22,865 nt of DNA, taken from the IMG/VR virus record IMGVR_UViG_3300033146_000500, positions 1 to 22,865 of that record; one strand, written 5' to 3'. Positions 14,067 through 22,713 of the stretch are shown one piece after another (the first letter of the stretch is position 1; each line of letters begins with the position of its first letter). A program made the translations under genes and the position numbers. The DNA is from a virus. The notes under the pieces were generated by a model that was not told where the DNA came from, made no database searches, and was given only the letters and a program-made list of their open reading frames with translations.

Positions 14067-14425
14067 CAGGTGATCATGATGATGGATATTCTAACCTAAG
14101 TCATCGTGACAAATGGCTGAAGTTAAAATCTGAAGGACGGGTGTTATTTGGACTATCTGATGATGAGTTCTGGAACTTAGCCCCGGAGGAATGGATCGCC
14201 CTAGTTAATGCTAGGGCGAATTCATTAAAGGTCTACGATGCGTTTCAGGCTAGAATATCCTACATGATCGCCGCAACTTCTATGTCGAAAACTAGACACA
14301 AGGAAAATGATTTCAGATTCTTTCCGGAGCCGATACGTGGTAAAAACTTACTTAGCAAATGGCTTGGTATTGTTAGCATGTTTAAGGCTAGAAAAGAAAT
14401 CAACAACGCCTTGTCAGATAAATAA
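13737..14425 (+). CDS. Tail assembly chaperone, long frameshift form (gpGT-like)
   Basis: The -1 frame is open from 14027 to 14425 and overlaps the end of the short chaperone. It encodes the T-type domain (SDDEFWNLAPEEWIALVNA, VYDAFQARISYMIAATSM). No ATG exists in that frame upstream of the domain, and the only alternative start (GTG 14141) has a badly spaced AAGGA. A -1 slip at AAA AAA G (14031-14037) would yield a fusion of 229 residues. This matches the well-known lambda G/GT arrangement just before the tape measure gene. The slip itself is inferred from frame and gene order. Confidence 0.82.
14030..14037 (+). promoter_or_regulatory. Candidate -1 ribosomal slippery site
   Basis: GGC AAA AAA GGT in the chaperone frame gives the slippery run CAAAAAAG. 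Shifting back one base lets the lysine tRNA re-pair with AAA (14033-14035) and continue with AGG in the T frame. The shift must occur between 14027, where the -1 frame opens, and the zero-frame stop at 14064-14066. This A-run is the only good candidate in that interval. Confidence 0.75.
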
Positions 14426-14443
14426 GAGTGGCGGGTGGTGAAA

Positions 14444-17400
14444 ATGTCTGATCAAGTTAAAACCATATTTGAATTAAGAGCTGACACAACACAGTTTAAT
14501 CGTAGAATGACCGCTGCGACAAAACGTATCAATGATATAAATGCGGCACTTGAGCGGTTGAAAACTACAACTGGGATGAGTACGTCTCAGGCGTTTGCCG
14601 CTATGAGTGATAGTTTGAATAAAACGTCTAATAGTGCATCGAAAGCAACCAAGAAACTTACAGCGATGGATTATGTCACAAGGCGATTAAGCGTCGCTTT
14701 TGGTATTATGATTGCGATGCGTGTTGCGCGATGGTTTGTTCGCACGTCAATAGAAGCTGTATCTTTATCAGAGAATCTTGAATACTTGATCACCCGTATC
14801 AATGCCTTGACTGTTAATACTGAATTCAGTGCAAAACAATTATCTGACATGATTACAGACATGTCAACAAGGTATGGCGTTGCTGCTGAGAATATCGCAG
14901 AAGGAATGTTCTTTATTTCGTCTGCTGGTATTACTGGTGCGCAATCATTAGAGCTTCTTGATCAAGCGACGAAGATGTCATACATGGGTCTTGGTGATAT
15001 GAAGAATATTGCTATGGCCGCATCCGCCGCTGTGAATGCATGGTCAGACACAAATATGACCGCTGCTGAAGCTACGGACACTTTGTACAGAACCGTTAAA
15101 TACGGTAACATGGAAATTTCTGGTCTTGCGAATACCATTGGTCGTGCGATGCCGGTTGCTGCGACGCTTGGAATATCGTTTGATGAACTTGGCGCATCCG
15201 TTGCAGTGATGACTAAATACGGTGCGAATGCTGCGAAGTCGATTACGATGATTCGTCGATTCATGCTTGCGTTGACAGATCCGAGTCACCAGGCGGCAGA
15301 GGCGATGGAGCATTACGGCGTGTCTGCAGAAGGATTACGCAAAACGATCAAAGAAGAAGGTTTGCTTTCCGCTATCAATGAATTGGTTGATGCGACTCAC
15401 GGTGAATTTGAGGCTATCACAGAAATCATTCCGAATATTCGTGCGTTAGTTCCTGCACTTGTAATGGTCAAAGAAAACGGTGGTGATGTTGCTGCCGTAT
15501 TCGAGGGAATGAAAGATAAGACTGATGATGTATCGAAAGCCTATAGTGAATTTGCTGATCAGTCTAAACATAAAACACAAGAATTAAGTTCTGCATGGAA
15601 ATTATTTCTACGAGAATTCGGAGAAAATCTTGACGAAGGATTTCTTAATAAGACTAAAGTAACTCTTACAATTGCATTGCATTGGTGGGCTAATTATTTT
15701 GCTGAAATAAGAAAGATGAAATTAGTGTCGCCATTTCCTGGGTCTACAGATGAAATGGAAAACACTATAGTAAAAGTTGAGAATGCTATTCGTAAATTGA
15801 TTGGATTATACAAAGAAGAAATTCCAGCATTAGCGTCTAGCCATAATATTCCTGAAATGATGTCTAGCCATGGATTGAGTGATATTGTTGACGCAATGGA
15901 TGATGTTGATGTCAGTCTTGGTGAAGTTAGGGATAGTTTATTTAATCTTGGTATAGCCGAAGCTGATGTAACAGAAAAGACCGTTGTATTCCATAGTAAA
16001 CTTGGGAAAACAATTAAACGTCTTGAAGAGTATTCAAAACAGGCTCAAGAAGTAATAAATGTTATTCATCCTGCGAATGCTGCCATCGCTGGTCAATCGG
16101 CATTTGATTTTAGTGATCTTATAGATGTCGCTGCAATACGACAGAAATTCAAAGATACAGAAGTAACATTCGATAAATTCATGAAAGATGCTGATAGTAA
16201 ATTTGAGTCATTTGGCGAAAAGTTTACTGATGCTTTTGGTGACATAAATAGAGTCATGGGTAAATTCATGACTGATTTTGATACCGATGGGCTAGTAGAT
16301 TCATGGGCATCTTTTGGTGAACGTGCTGGTCAGGCATTCTTTGGTGCGTTATTTGATTTCGATAATTCAAAAGAACAAATAGCGAATGCCATGAATAAAA
16401 TTGCTGGATCATTTGATAAAACCGGCAAAATTGGTAAATTAGTTGGCGCGACACTTCAGGCTGGAATGGGTGCATATGCACTTTATCAACAAACAAAGAG
16501 CGGTAAAAAGCTGAGTGTGATGTCTGGCGTTATGCAGGGTGCTGCTGCTGGTGCTGCATTCGGTGTCGTTGGAATGGCTGTTGGTGCTGTAGTCGGTCTT
16601 GTTGCATCATTGATGTCGAAGAAAAAGAAGTACAGTTTTGGTGCTGATTGGACTGGCACCGGATATGAAGCATACACAAGCTCGAACGTTAGTGATCCTG
16701 AATTGCAGTCAATGCTTGGGTCTGTTACACAAGCAACACGTAGTTTGCATTCGTCATTCATGGATATGATTGAAATGTTTGATGATGTCGGATTGCTTCT
16801 TATTACTTCGATGAGTGATTTCAATGGTGAATTTTACGTTGAAGGTAAAAACTACTCGGAAGTATTACAGCGGTTTATTGCGAATGACCTACCAAAGAGA
16901 ATGCGGGGTCAATTCTGGGAAGCGTTAGTTAATGGATTCCGTGGTCTTGACATTGGTGTTAATGCAGACTTCCTCAATGCGCTTATCGAGCAGAGTGATG
17001 ATTTGCTTGGTGACGCATTTACACAATTCGTCATGGATGTCGTCAAGGGTGCAACCGATATATCGAATGCAATAGAAGATATATCATTTGGGTCTGTATC
17101 AGCAGAAGTCGCACGTGGAACATTCGAGTCATTTAATGTTGGCATGAATGCGACGTTGCATAATATTGATTTGGTTCAGGCGCGCATGTCGAACGAGATG
17201 TCTCTTGATGCTGCTGCGCGAGACGTGTCACGTATTGCTGAGATGACACAGAATGCGCGGCAAGCTGAAATTGATATGCTTCGTCAGATCAATGGTATTT
17301 CAGATGAGATTGCCAAGAGTATTGAACAGGCACAAGAATTATTATCATTGCGTGGTTTGACAGATTTATCTAAGCTGAGATATTTCATGTCTGGTGCAGT

Positions 17401-18694
17401 TGATAGTTTTGAGGAGATTGGCCGTGCATTGAATCCAGAAGATTTACAGGAGTCCGCGAATGAGACGTCGCGTTTCCTTGCGAACGTTACTGGATTATTT
17501 ACCGATGAGCAATTGTGGGAAAGTACGGTCGGTGCATTTAGTGAAGCAATGGGTGGAAGTGGGAGTCGATATCTTCAATTGTTGTCAGAAGCGTTTGATG
17601 TTAGTTACGATGGAAAGACACTTCGTGAATTCTTCAATGATTTGTACGAGAGTCTTGGTACCGAGTCGCAAGCTGGGCTAGATGGATTCACAAGTGCAGT
17701 TGAAGAATGGTCAGACGTATTACAGAATGAAGCTGCTGCTACAGCGTTAGCATTCACTGGATTGACGAGCGTTACTGAAGATTTGTCTGATGCTGTATCA
17801 GATTTAATTAGAACGATAAACGGTGAGGATACGTCGTCTGGTGGTACTTCCGGATTGAGAAGTGCAAGTGGTCGTGCCGGTGGATTGATTAGCGTTCCGT
17901 TTGAATTTGGTCATGAAATAATGATAGATCCGCCGATATCTGATGATGATCTTGGCGCGCTTGATGATTACGGTAGAGCACTTGATGATATCAGACAGCA
18001 TGAATTGGAGATGCTTGCAAAGATAGCCGAAGCTCAAATGCGACTTAATGATGAGATATTCAGTAGCATTGAAGAGTTGGCATTGGGTGGGATGAATGAT
18101 CTTGAGCGGTCGATTTATTGGAGTCGTCGTCTTGGTGAATCGTTCGATGATCTGAGGGATGCTATCACGCCTGAGCAGGTGACCGAGGCGGCAGAGGCGG
18201 CGATGAGGGATGTTCAGGGCATTGTGAGTGCGCTTGGTGAAGATCAGCTTGATGAATTGGCGACTACGGCATTCTCAGGGCTTTACCGAGGGAACGAGTG
18301 GCTTCAGAGGATCTTCGATGCTACTGGATTGAGTCCGGAGGAGGATGAGACTGCTAGGCAGTTCCTTATTCGAGTGTATCAGGATCTTCAGACTGAATCT
18401 GACGACATGTTTGCCACGCTGAGAGAACAGGCGACAATATTTACTGATTCGCTTTTGTTGAATACGGAAAATGTCACGAAGTCATTCACAACACTAACTG
18501 AGTCTGCTGACGTGCTTGCTGGCATGTTCAACAGAATGTCATCAACAAATGTCAATGGTGATTTTGGTCCGACCGTTGGAAATAATGGTGTCGCAGTAGT
18601 TGTAAATGTCAATGGTACAATTGCGCCGCTGATAAATACGATTGATGCTAGAATTGTCAGACATACTGTAGCGGGAAGGCCGGTAGTCGCATGA
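14444..18694 (+). CDS. Tape measure protein
   Basis: A 1416-residue protein that sets tail length and is probably ejected ahead of the DNA. The N-terminus is coiled-coil-like (FNRRMTAATKRINDINAALE). Residues ~100-380 form the TP901-type tape measure domain (TRYGVAAENIAEGMFFIS, LANTIGRAMPVAATLG, FDELGASVAVMTKYG). A glycine/alanine-rich hydrophobic stretch (about 690-725, AAAGAAFGVVGMAVGAVVGL) could insert in the host membrane. Two ~165-residue units repeat near the C-terminus (about 951-1122 and 1201-1365). Assuming the usual ~0.15 nm of tail per residue, a tail of roughly 200 nm is expected. ATG 14444 with GGTGGTG just upstream is preferred over GTG 14435/14438. The stop overlaps the next start as ATGA. 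Confidence 0.95.
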   Translation: MSDQVKTIFELRADTTQFNRRMTAATKRINDINAALERLKTTTGMSTSQAFAAMSDSLNKTSNSASKATKKLTAMDYVTRRLSVAFGIMIAMRVARWFVRTSIEAVSLSENLEYLITRINALTVNTEFSAKQLSDMITDMSTRYGVAAENIAEGMFFISSAGITGAQSLELLDQATKMSYMGLGDMKNIAMAASAAVNAWSDTNMTAAEATDTLYRTVKYGNMEISGLANTIGRAMPVAATLGISFDELGASVAVMTKYGANAAKSITMIRRFMLALTDPSHQAAEAMEHYGVSAEGLRKTIKEEGLLSAINELVDATHGEFEAITEIIPNIRALVPALVMVKENGGDVAAVFEGMKDKTDDVSKAYSEFADQSKHKTQELSSAWKLFLREFGENLDEGFLNKTKVTLTIALHWWANYFAEIRKMKLVSPFPGSTDEMENTIVKVENAIRKLIGLYKEEIPALASSHNIPEMMSSHGLSDIVDAMDDVDVSLGEVRDSLFNLGIAEADVTEKTVVFHSKLGKTIKRLEEYSKQAQEVINVIHPANAAIAGQSAFDFSDLIDVAAIRQKFKDTEVTFDKFMKDADSKFESFGEKFTDAFGDINRVMGKFMTDFDTDGLVDSWASFGERAGQAFFGALFDFDNSKEQIANAMNKIAGSFDKTGKIGKLVGATLQAGMGAYALYQQTKSGKKLSVMSGVMQGAAAGAAFGVVGMAVGAVVGLVASLMSKKKKYSFGADWTGTGYEAYTSSNVSDPELQSMLGSVTQATRSLHSSFMDMIEMFDDVGLLLITSMSDFNGEFYVEGKNYSEVLQRFIANDLPKRMRGQFWEALVNGFRGLDIGVNADFLNALIEQSDDLLGDAFTQFVMDVVKGATDISNAIEDISFGSVSAEVARGTFESFNVGMNATLHNIDLVQARMSNEMSLDAAARDVSRIAEMTQNARQAEIDMLRQINGISDEIAKSIEQAQELLSLRGLTDLSKLRYFMSGAVDSFEEIGRALNPEDLQESANETSRFLANVTGLFTDEQLWESTVGAFSEAMGGSGSRYLQLLSEAFDVSYDGKTLREFFNDLYESLGTESQAGLDGFTSAVEEWSDVLQNEAAATALAFTGLTSVTEDLSDAVSDLIRTINGEDTSSGGTSGLRSASGRAGGLISVPFEFGHEIMIDPPISDDDLGALDDYGRALDDIRQHELEMLAKIAEAQMRLNDEIFSSIEELALGGMNDLERSIYWSRRLGESFDDLRDAITPEQVTEAAEAAMRDVQGIVSALGEDQLDELATTAFSGLYRGNEWLQRIFDATGLSPEEDETARQFLIRVYQDLQTESDDMFATLREQATIFTDSLLLNTENVTKSFTTLTESADVLAGMFNRMSSTNVNGDFGPTVGNNGVAVVVNVNGTIAPLINTIDARIVRHTVAGRPVVA
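17290..17815 (+). repeat. Tape measure internal repeat, unit 1
   Basis: This encodes about 170 residues beginning ISDEIAKSIEQAQEL and ending around SVTEDLSDAV. Landmarks shared with unit 2 are SFEEIGRALNPEDLQESA, a LFTDEQL segment, a SRYLQLLSEAFD segment, REFFNDLYESLGTES and a closing ALAFTGLTSV helix. The similarity is clear at protein level only; the DNA has drifted. Confidence 0.8.
18035..18540 (+). repeat. Tape measure internal repeat, unit 2
   Basis: This encodes about 165 residues beginning LNDEIFSSIEEL and matching unit 1 in order: SFDDLRDAITPEQVTEAA, ALGEDQL, NEWLQRIFDATG, RQFLIRVYQDLQTES and a closing SFTTLTESADVLAGM helix. Part of this unit (about 18090-18420) uses more GAG, AGG and GCG codons than unit 1, so the copies are old or one was imported from a relative. 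Confidence 0.8.
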
Positions 18695-19482
18695 GAGGAT
18701 TAACACCAGAACAGATACGAGCGTTGTCCGCAAAGGTCTCGAAGATCAAAGTATTGCTTGAGATCCCCGGATTAGACATACATTACTGCACGGGTAATGT
18801 AGGTGGAAGATCGAATAATATTACATACCATCCAAGGCAGCTAAAAATTGGTAGCATTATTTTTGGTGATCCAACTAAATTAAAGATGGTTGTATCAATT
18901 GATAATGTTGATAATAAAGTTAGTAGGAAAATGAGTAATGTCGTCGCTTCTGGTCAAACTGCAAAACTTCATCTTATTTCGTTTTATCCCGGCAGTAGTG
19001 ACATTATTGGTGTTATTACTCTTATTGACGGTAATCTTGTGCGTTGTGAAATTAATTCGAGAACTGCAAATATTGACATATCTGCAAACGTGGTTCGCAA
19101 TAGAGCTGGCGCGTTAATAACTGGGTCACGATCATGCGGTAATAAATTTACTGATGCGCTGTGTAAATATTCTGGAACAGATACGGAATGCAATCATACG
19201 TGGATGGATTGTTTTGCAAAAGGAAATGTTGCAAACTTTAATGGATTTAGATTTGCACCAGTTGGCGGCATGCAGATTATGGTCGAAGCCGCGCCGGTTC
19301 CAGTTGGATATTCTGGTGGCGGTGGTGGGTCATGGGATAATCCACAAGATGACATGTATCAGATTGGGGATTGCATGTGGTGGGAATTGTTGTTTTGGGG
19401 TTGTGACGAATATTTTGATGTTGATGATTCGATGTTCGTTGATACGTTAATGATAAATTCGTCTGAGTTTGGAGCTGTGTAA
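18691..19482 (+). CDS. Tail-tip protein with gpL-like four-cysteine segment
   Basis: A 263-residue protein located directly after the tape measure gene. The N-terminal ~140 residues are beta-rich (KVLLEIPGLDIHYC, KLKMVVSIDNVDNKV, LHLISFYPGS). Then come four spaced cysteines, C149-x8-C158-x8-C167-x6-C174, followed by KGNVANFNGF. This resembles the C-terminal part of lambda gpL, in which four cysteines bind an iron-sulfur cluster before an N-x-x-x-F-x-GF sequence. The cluster here is inferred. A glycine run (GYSGGGGG) and an acidic, Trp/Cys-rich tail (CMWWELLFWGCDEY) end the protein. Its start overlaps the tape measure stop, so it is probably translationally coupled. It should help build the tail tip with the next two genes. 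Confidence 0.75.
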   Translation: MRGLTPEQIRALSAKVSKIKVLLEIPGLDIHYCTGNVGGRSNNITYHPRQLKIGSIIFGDPTKLKMVVSIDNVDNKVSRKMSNVVASGQTAKLHLISFYPGSSDIIGVITLIDGNLVRCEINSRTANIDISANVVRNRAGALITGSRSCGNKFTDALCKYSGTDTECNHTWMDCFAKGNVANFNGFRFAPVGGMQIMVEAAPVPVGYSGGGGGSWDNPQDDMYQIGDCMWWELLFWGCDEYFDVDDSMFVDTLMINSSEFGAV

Positions 19483-20555
19483 TGTTTAATTTCATATGGC
19501 CAGAATGGTGTAAGGTTATCGGTGATGTTAATCAGGACGTTGATGATGGGATTATTTCAAATAAGTTTATGACCGGGCCGGGGTTGGCGAGAACGTATTA
19601 CGACATGCCATTGAATACGTTTGGCGTGACACTGCTTGAGTCATCTGGTCAGACTGAGTTGAACTTTCGCAATAATCAATTCGTGCATTATTTAGCACAA
19701 TTGCATCCTGTATGGTTTACTCCGGGAAGGTCTGAGTTCATATCGAATTTTCCGATTGGCATTGGTGATGGAGTTCGCAAGACATTCGTGGTGCCATTAA
19801 ATGCGACCGCTGGATTGGATAAAAATTTCAGTGTATTAATTGGTGACTTTCCGGTTACCTTTACGGCGACTTCTAGTGCGCATATTTATAATGGTGATAT
19901 TGGGATCAATTTAATGCAAGCATCATCATGGAATACGTCTGGCGCAAATTTTTGTGGCAAAAGTTATTTACCATTTTACAGTGAATATCCATTAAAAATT
20001 GATCTTGACGGAACGATAATCGCCGCTGAAGCAACAATCAGAAAGGTGCTTTATAATGCGACTGATTTTAATAACCTTGGATTCATCCATGCTGCTATTG
20101 ATTTTATTGCATTATATGGTGATTCGGCAAGCGGGTCAATTGAATTGTGGATAGGGTTTCGTGATTCTGGCGGTGTGCAAATAAGTTACATATCAGCATC
20201 ACAAAGTGAGTCTGGAATGCTAGAATTAACCGGTGTTGTTCCATCGCATACAGACAGTATTGATGTAAAGATTATCGCAAGAACCGATGCTAAAAATTCA
20301 TGGTTATTTAATTTCTTCAGTGTGGCACCTATGGATGTCAAAGGAGAATATTTTATGAATGACGCAAGACCATTGATAATCAAATTAGACGCAGTCCCCG
20401 CTGACGGTGTGGTTGTAAGCATTGATCGTCATCTTACTGGCGAGGGTCAATTACTTGAACCGTTGATGCGGAAATGTGTAGCAAATAATATCAAGCATAC
20501 CACGTCACCTGCTGGTCATCGTGCATTTAATATTGAAATGATTGAGGTACAGTGA
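19482..20555 (+). CDS. Minor tail / tail-tip protein with an inserted beta domain
   Basis: A 357-residue protein between the gpL-like and hub genes. The N-terminal ~90 residues (TGPGLARTYYDMPLNTFGV, NNQFVHYLAQLHPVWFTPG) look like a virion core domain. A split motif follows: GIGDGVRKTFVVPL...FSVLIGDFPVTFT (about 90-130) and, much later, IIKLDAVPADGVVVSID (about 300-315), which together form a strand-pair unit often continuous in tail proteins. Between them lies a ~160-residue jelly-roll-like stretch (KIDLDGTIIAAEATIR, GSIELWIGFRDSGG, SIDVKIIARTDAKN) resembling carbohydrate-binding modules. Receptor or glycan contact is possible but unproven. The start overlaps the preceding stop (TAATG), and the end overlaps the hub start. 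Confidence 0.65.
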   Translation: MFNFIWPEWCKVIGDVNQDVDDGIISNKFMTGPGLARTYYDMPLNTFGVTLLESSGQTELNFRNNQFVHYLAQLHPVWFTPGRSEFISNFPIGIGDGVRKTFVVPLNATAGLDKNFSVLIGDFPVTFTATSSAHIYNGDIGINLMQASSWNTSGANFCGKSYLPFYSEYPLKIDLDGTIIAAEATIRKVLYNATDFNNLGFIHAAIDFIALYGDSASGSIELWIGFRDSGGVQISYISASQSESGMLELTGVVPSHTDSIDVKIIARTDAKNSWLFNFFSVAPMDVKGEYFMNDARPLIIKLDAVPADGVVVSIDRHLTGEGQLLEPLMRKCVANNIKHTTSPAGHRAFNIEMIEVQ

Positions 20556-22490
20556 TGGCATATCAGCAAGACTTCGGTCAGATAATTCCGATTGATCCAC
20601 CGATGCCCGCTGGTGTGCCGCCGAATAGATCACCAGAGAATGTGCAGCAATTATCGACCGGAAGAACTATTCTCGGTTCTACGATACCTTGCGTATACGG
20701 AAGGCGACGTGTCCCCGGTACGTTGATTATGGCTGAGCGTAGAGATCAATATTTGTATTGCATATGGGCGTTATGCTTCGGAAAGATTGATTCATTTGTA
20801 ACGATATATTTGAATGATCTTCCAATCGTCATATCTTCTGCAATAGTCAGAGAGGCACGGCGGTGACGGCACATACAACCAACCGATCATACAATTTATT
20901 CGTGATGAAGTGTTGGACGGATCTCATAATCAATTATTCTTTGAGACGTATCCCGGAATCGTATTACATGCAATGAAAATAAATACGATTGACTTGGATA
21001 GCGGTGGCTCTCTTAATCATGAGGCCGATATCATCGGAAGAGTCTTTGAGGATTTTCGCAATGGCTCTGTCGCTGCACACAGAAACCCAGTTGTAATTGC
21101 ATATGACATATTAACTTCTGAATGGCCGTGGGGAATCGGCATAGATCCATCTCATATTGACGTATCACAATGGAGAACATACGCAAACTGGTGTGATGAT
21201 GTCATAAATGCGCAGGCTAGATTCACGTTTAATGGAGTCATATCTGAAAAAGATCCGTTTAAGGCGGCCCAATACGTGTTATCTCATGCTCATTTATCCA
21301 TATCAGACACCGGAAAGATGCTCAGAATCATATCGAATGGTGATGAGGCATCGGTATTGACAGTTGAAATGAGTGATTTTTTCTCAAGTCCGAATCTCGT
21401 GATGGCGGAACCGGGAACGATATTGAGTGACGTTGAGGTATTTTACCACGCTCAATCTGACGAGTCTGACCATTCTGTTTACTATTCCAAGGCCGTTACG
21501 CCGGACTTATTCTCTAAGGCCTCGCATCGTATGAATGGTTTTATCCATCCATGGGAGGCGTATCGTTGGGCATATCAACGTCAAAAGTTATCTGAGGAAG
21601 TGTGGTCTATAACATGTAAGGTTGGTCCAATCGTTGCAGATTGCATACCAGGCAATGTTATTACAATGTATATTACACCATTTGGTGAGTATAAAGATGT
21701 CAGAATATTGTCGATAAATGCCACGCAAGAGCTTGGGGTGTACGTCATTCGTGGTCGAATTATTGCTGGTTCTGTTGTGTGTCCGGATCATGTTGATGAC
21801 GATGGGGATGGGATTATTGATCCTGGATGGGAAACCGGGACTCCGAATCCACCACAGAATGTTAATCTGACGGTTCACGTTCATCGGACCAGCAATGATA
21901 CCGAAGAGCCGATTGTCAAGATCTCGTGGAATCCACCGAACAAAGGTCCGCGTGTCCAGTATTACGAAGTTCGATATGGTGCATATATTCTTGCTCATGT
22001 TTCCGCGTTAAAATGGAGTGGTCAAGCACCATCTGATGGAAACATAAAATTGACCGTAGCGTCCGTTGGCATTGATGGAACACAAAGTGCCGGTGTTGAT
22101 AGTAACTTAGTTGACGCAAGCCTCGGCATGACCACAGGTGCATATGGTGTGCAGTATTCCGGAGCTATTACAGGTGATGCTGGTCAATACGCATTCGATG
22201 ACGTAAATGATACGCTGAATCCATTGAAGTTTGATTATATCATAAATTATTTGACTGATATAATTCGTGATGGTGATGATCATGTTTCATTTAGCAGCAT
22301 TCCAGTTATCGGTGATATTGTTGCTGCGGTCGCGATAGTGCATGGTCCATCATCACCGATCGTTCCGCTGTCTGTAATGTATTCGCCAACGTCAATCGAG
22401 GTTTATCGTGACGGAACAACTGGGGATTTGCCGGTAACCGTAATGTATATTCACGCTTCTACGTCTCTTGACATGGGTAATGCAGGGTAA
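20555..22490 (+). pseudogene. Central tail hub (gpJ-like), split by a frameshift near 20864
   Basis: ATG 20555 (GAGG 7 bases upstream) opens a frame ending at TGA 20864-20866 after IYLNDLPIVISSAIVREARR. The +1 frame is open from 20847 and continues the same protein to 22490. Removing one base gives 644 residues. Hub signatures fill the second frame: TYPGIVLHAMKI, HRNPVVIAYDILT, a WGIGIDPSHIDVSQW and ANWCDDV segment, FNGVISEKDPFKAA, and SISDTGKMLRII, matching gpJ/Rcc01698-type tail hubs. A DDDGDGIID calcium-type loop and a fibronectin III-like domain (VKISWNPP...VQYYEVRYG) follow. No ribosome binding site precedes the first usable start in the second frame (GTG 20910). A one-base indel (mutation or sequence error) is likeliest; a programmed +1 shift at CGG TGA C is less likely. 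Confidence 0.8.
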
Positions 22491-22499
22491 AGGGGTATC

Positions 22500-22712
22500 A
22501 TGATTATGATTACACGAAAAATACAATTCATTTCAGTCGATTATCGCAACGGTGTCAAGCTGTTCGTAAGAATAAAGTACACTGGCATTGATGACGATGG
22601 CACAACATTCACATATTTTAAGACTGTCGTGCTTCCGATCATCGGTATTATGAATGAGAATGCGGTCAAAAGATTGTATCGCAGAGTCAAACATGCGCTA
22701 TGGGGAGAATAA
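22500..22712 (+). CDS. Small protein of unknown function
   Basis: A 70-residue basic protein. The sequence alternates strands (KIQFISVDYRNGVKLFVRIK, FTYFKTVVLPIIG) and ends in a short basic helix (AVKRLYRRVKHALWG). AGGGG (22491-22495) precedes ATG 22500; an ATG two codons later is also possible. It lies between the hub gene and a secreted or membrane protein. No membrane segment is evident and I do not recognise a family. Confidence 0.6.
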   Translation: MIMITRKIQFISVDYRNGVKLFVRIKYTGIDDDGTTFTYFKTVVLPIIGIMNENAVKRLYRRVKHALWGE

Positions 22713-22713
22713 C

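Noticed and set aside
14076-14098. Run of three ATG codons just after the chaperone stop
   Set aside because: They lie in the zero frame and reach a stop after a few codons.
14141-14425. Independent gene starting at GTG 14141
   Set aside because: AAGGA lies only 3 bases before it, the frame is open well upstream, and lambda-type G/GT frameshift organisation explains it better.
20910-22490. Separate gene starting at GTG 20910
   Set aside because: No Shine-Dalgarno precedes it, and the hub-family sequence continues upstream in that frame and joins the first frame.
22680-22708. KHAL motif near the end of the 70-residue protein, resembling the MKHALS start of the 9280-10817 genes
   Set aside because: It covers only four residues, at the C-terminus of an unrelated basic protein; probably coincidence.
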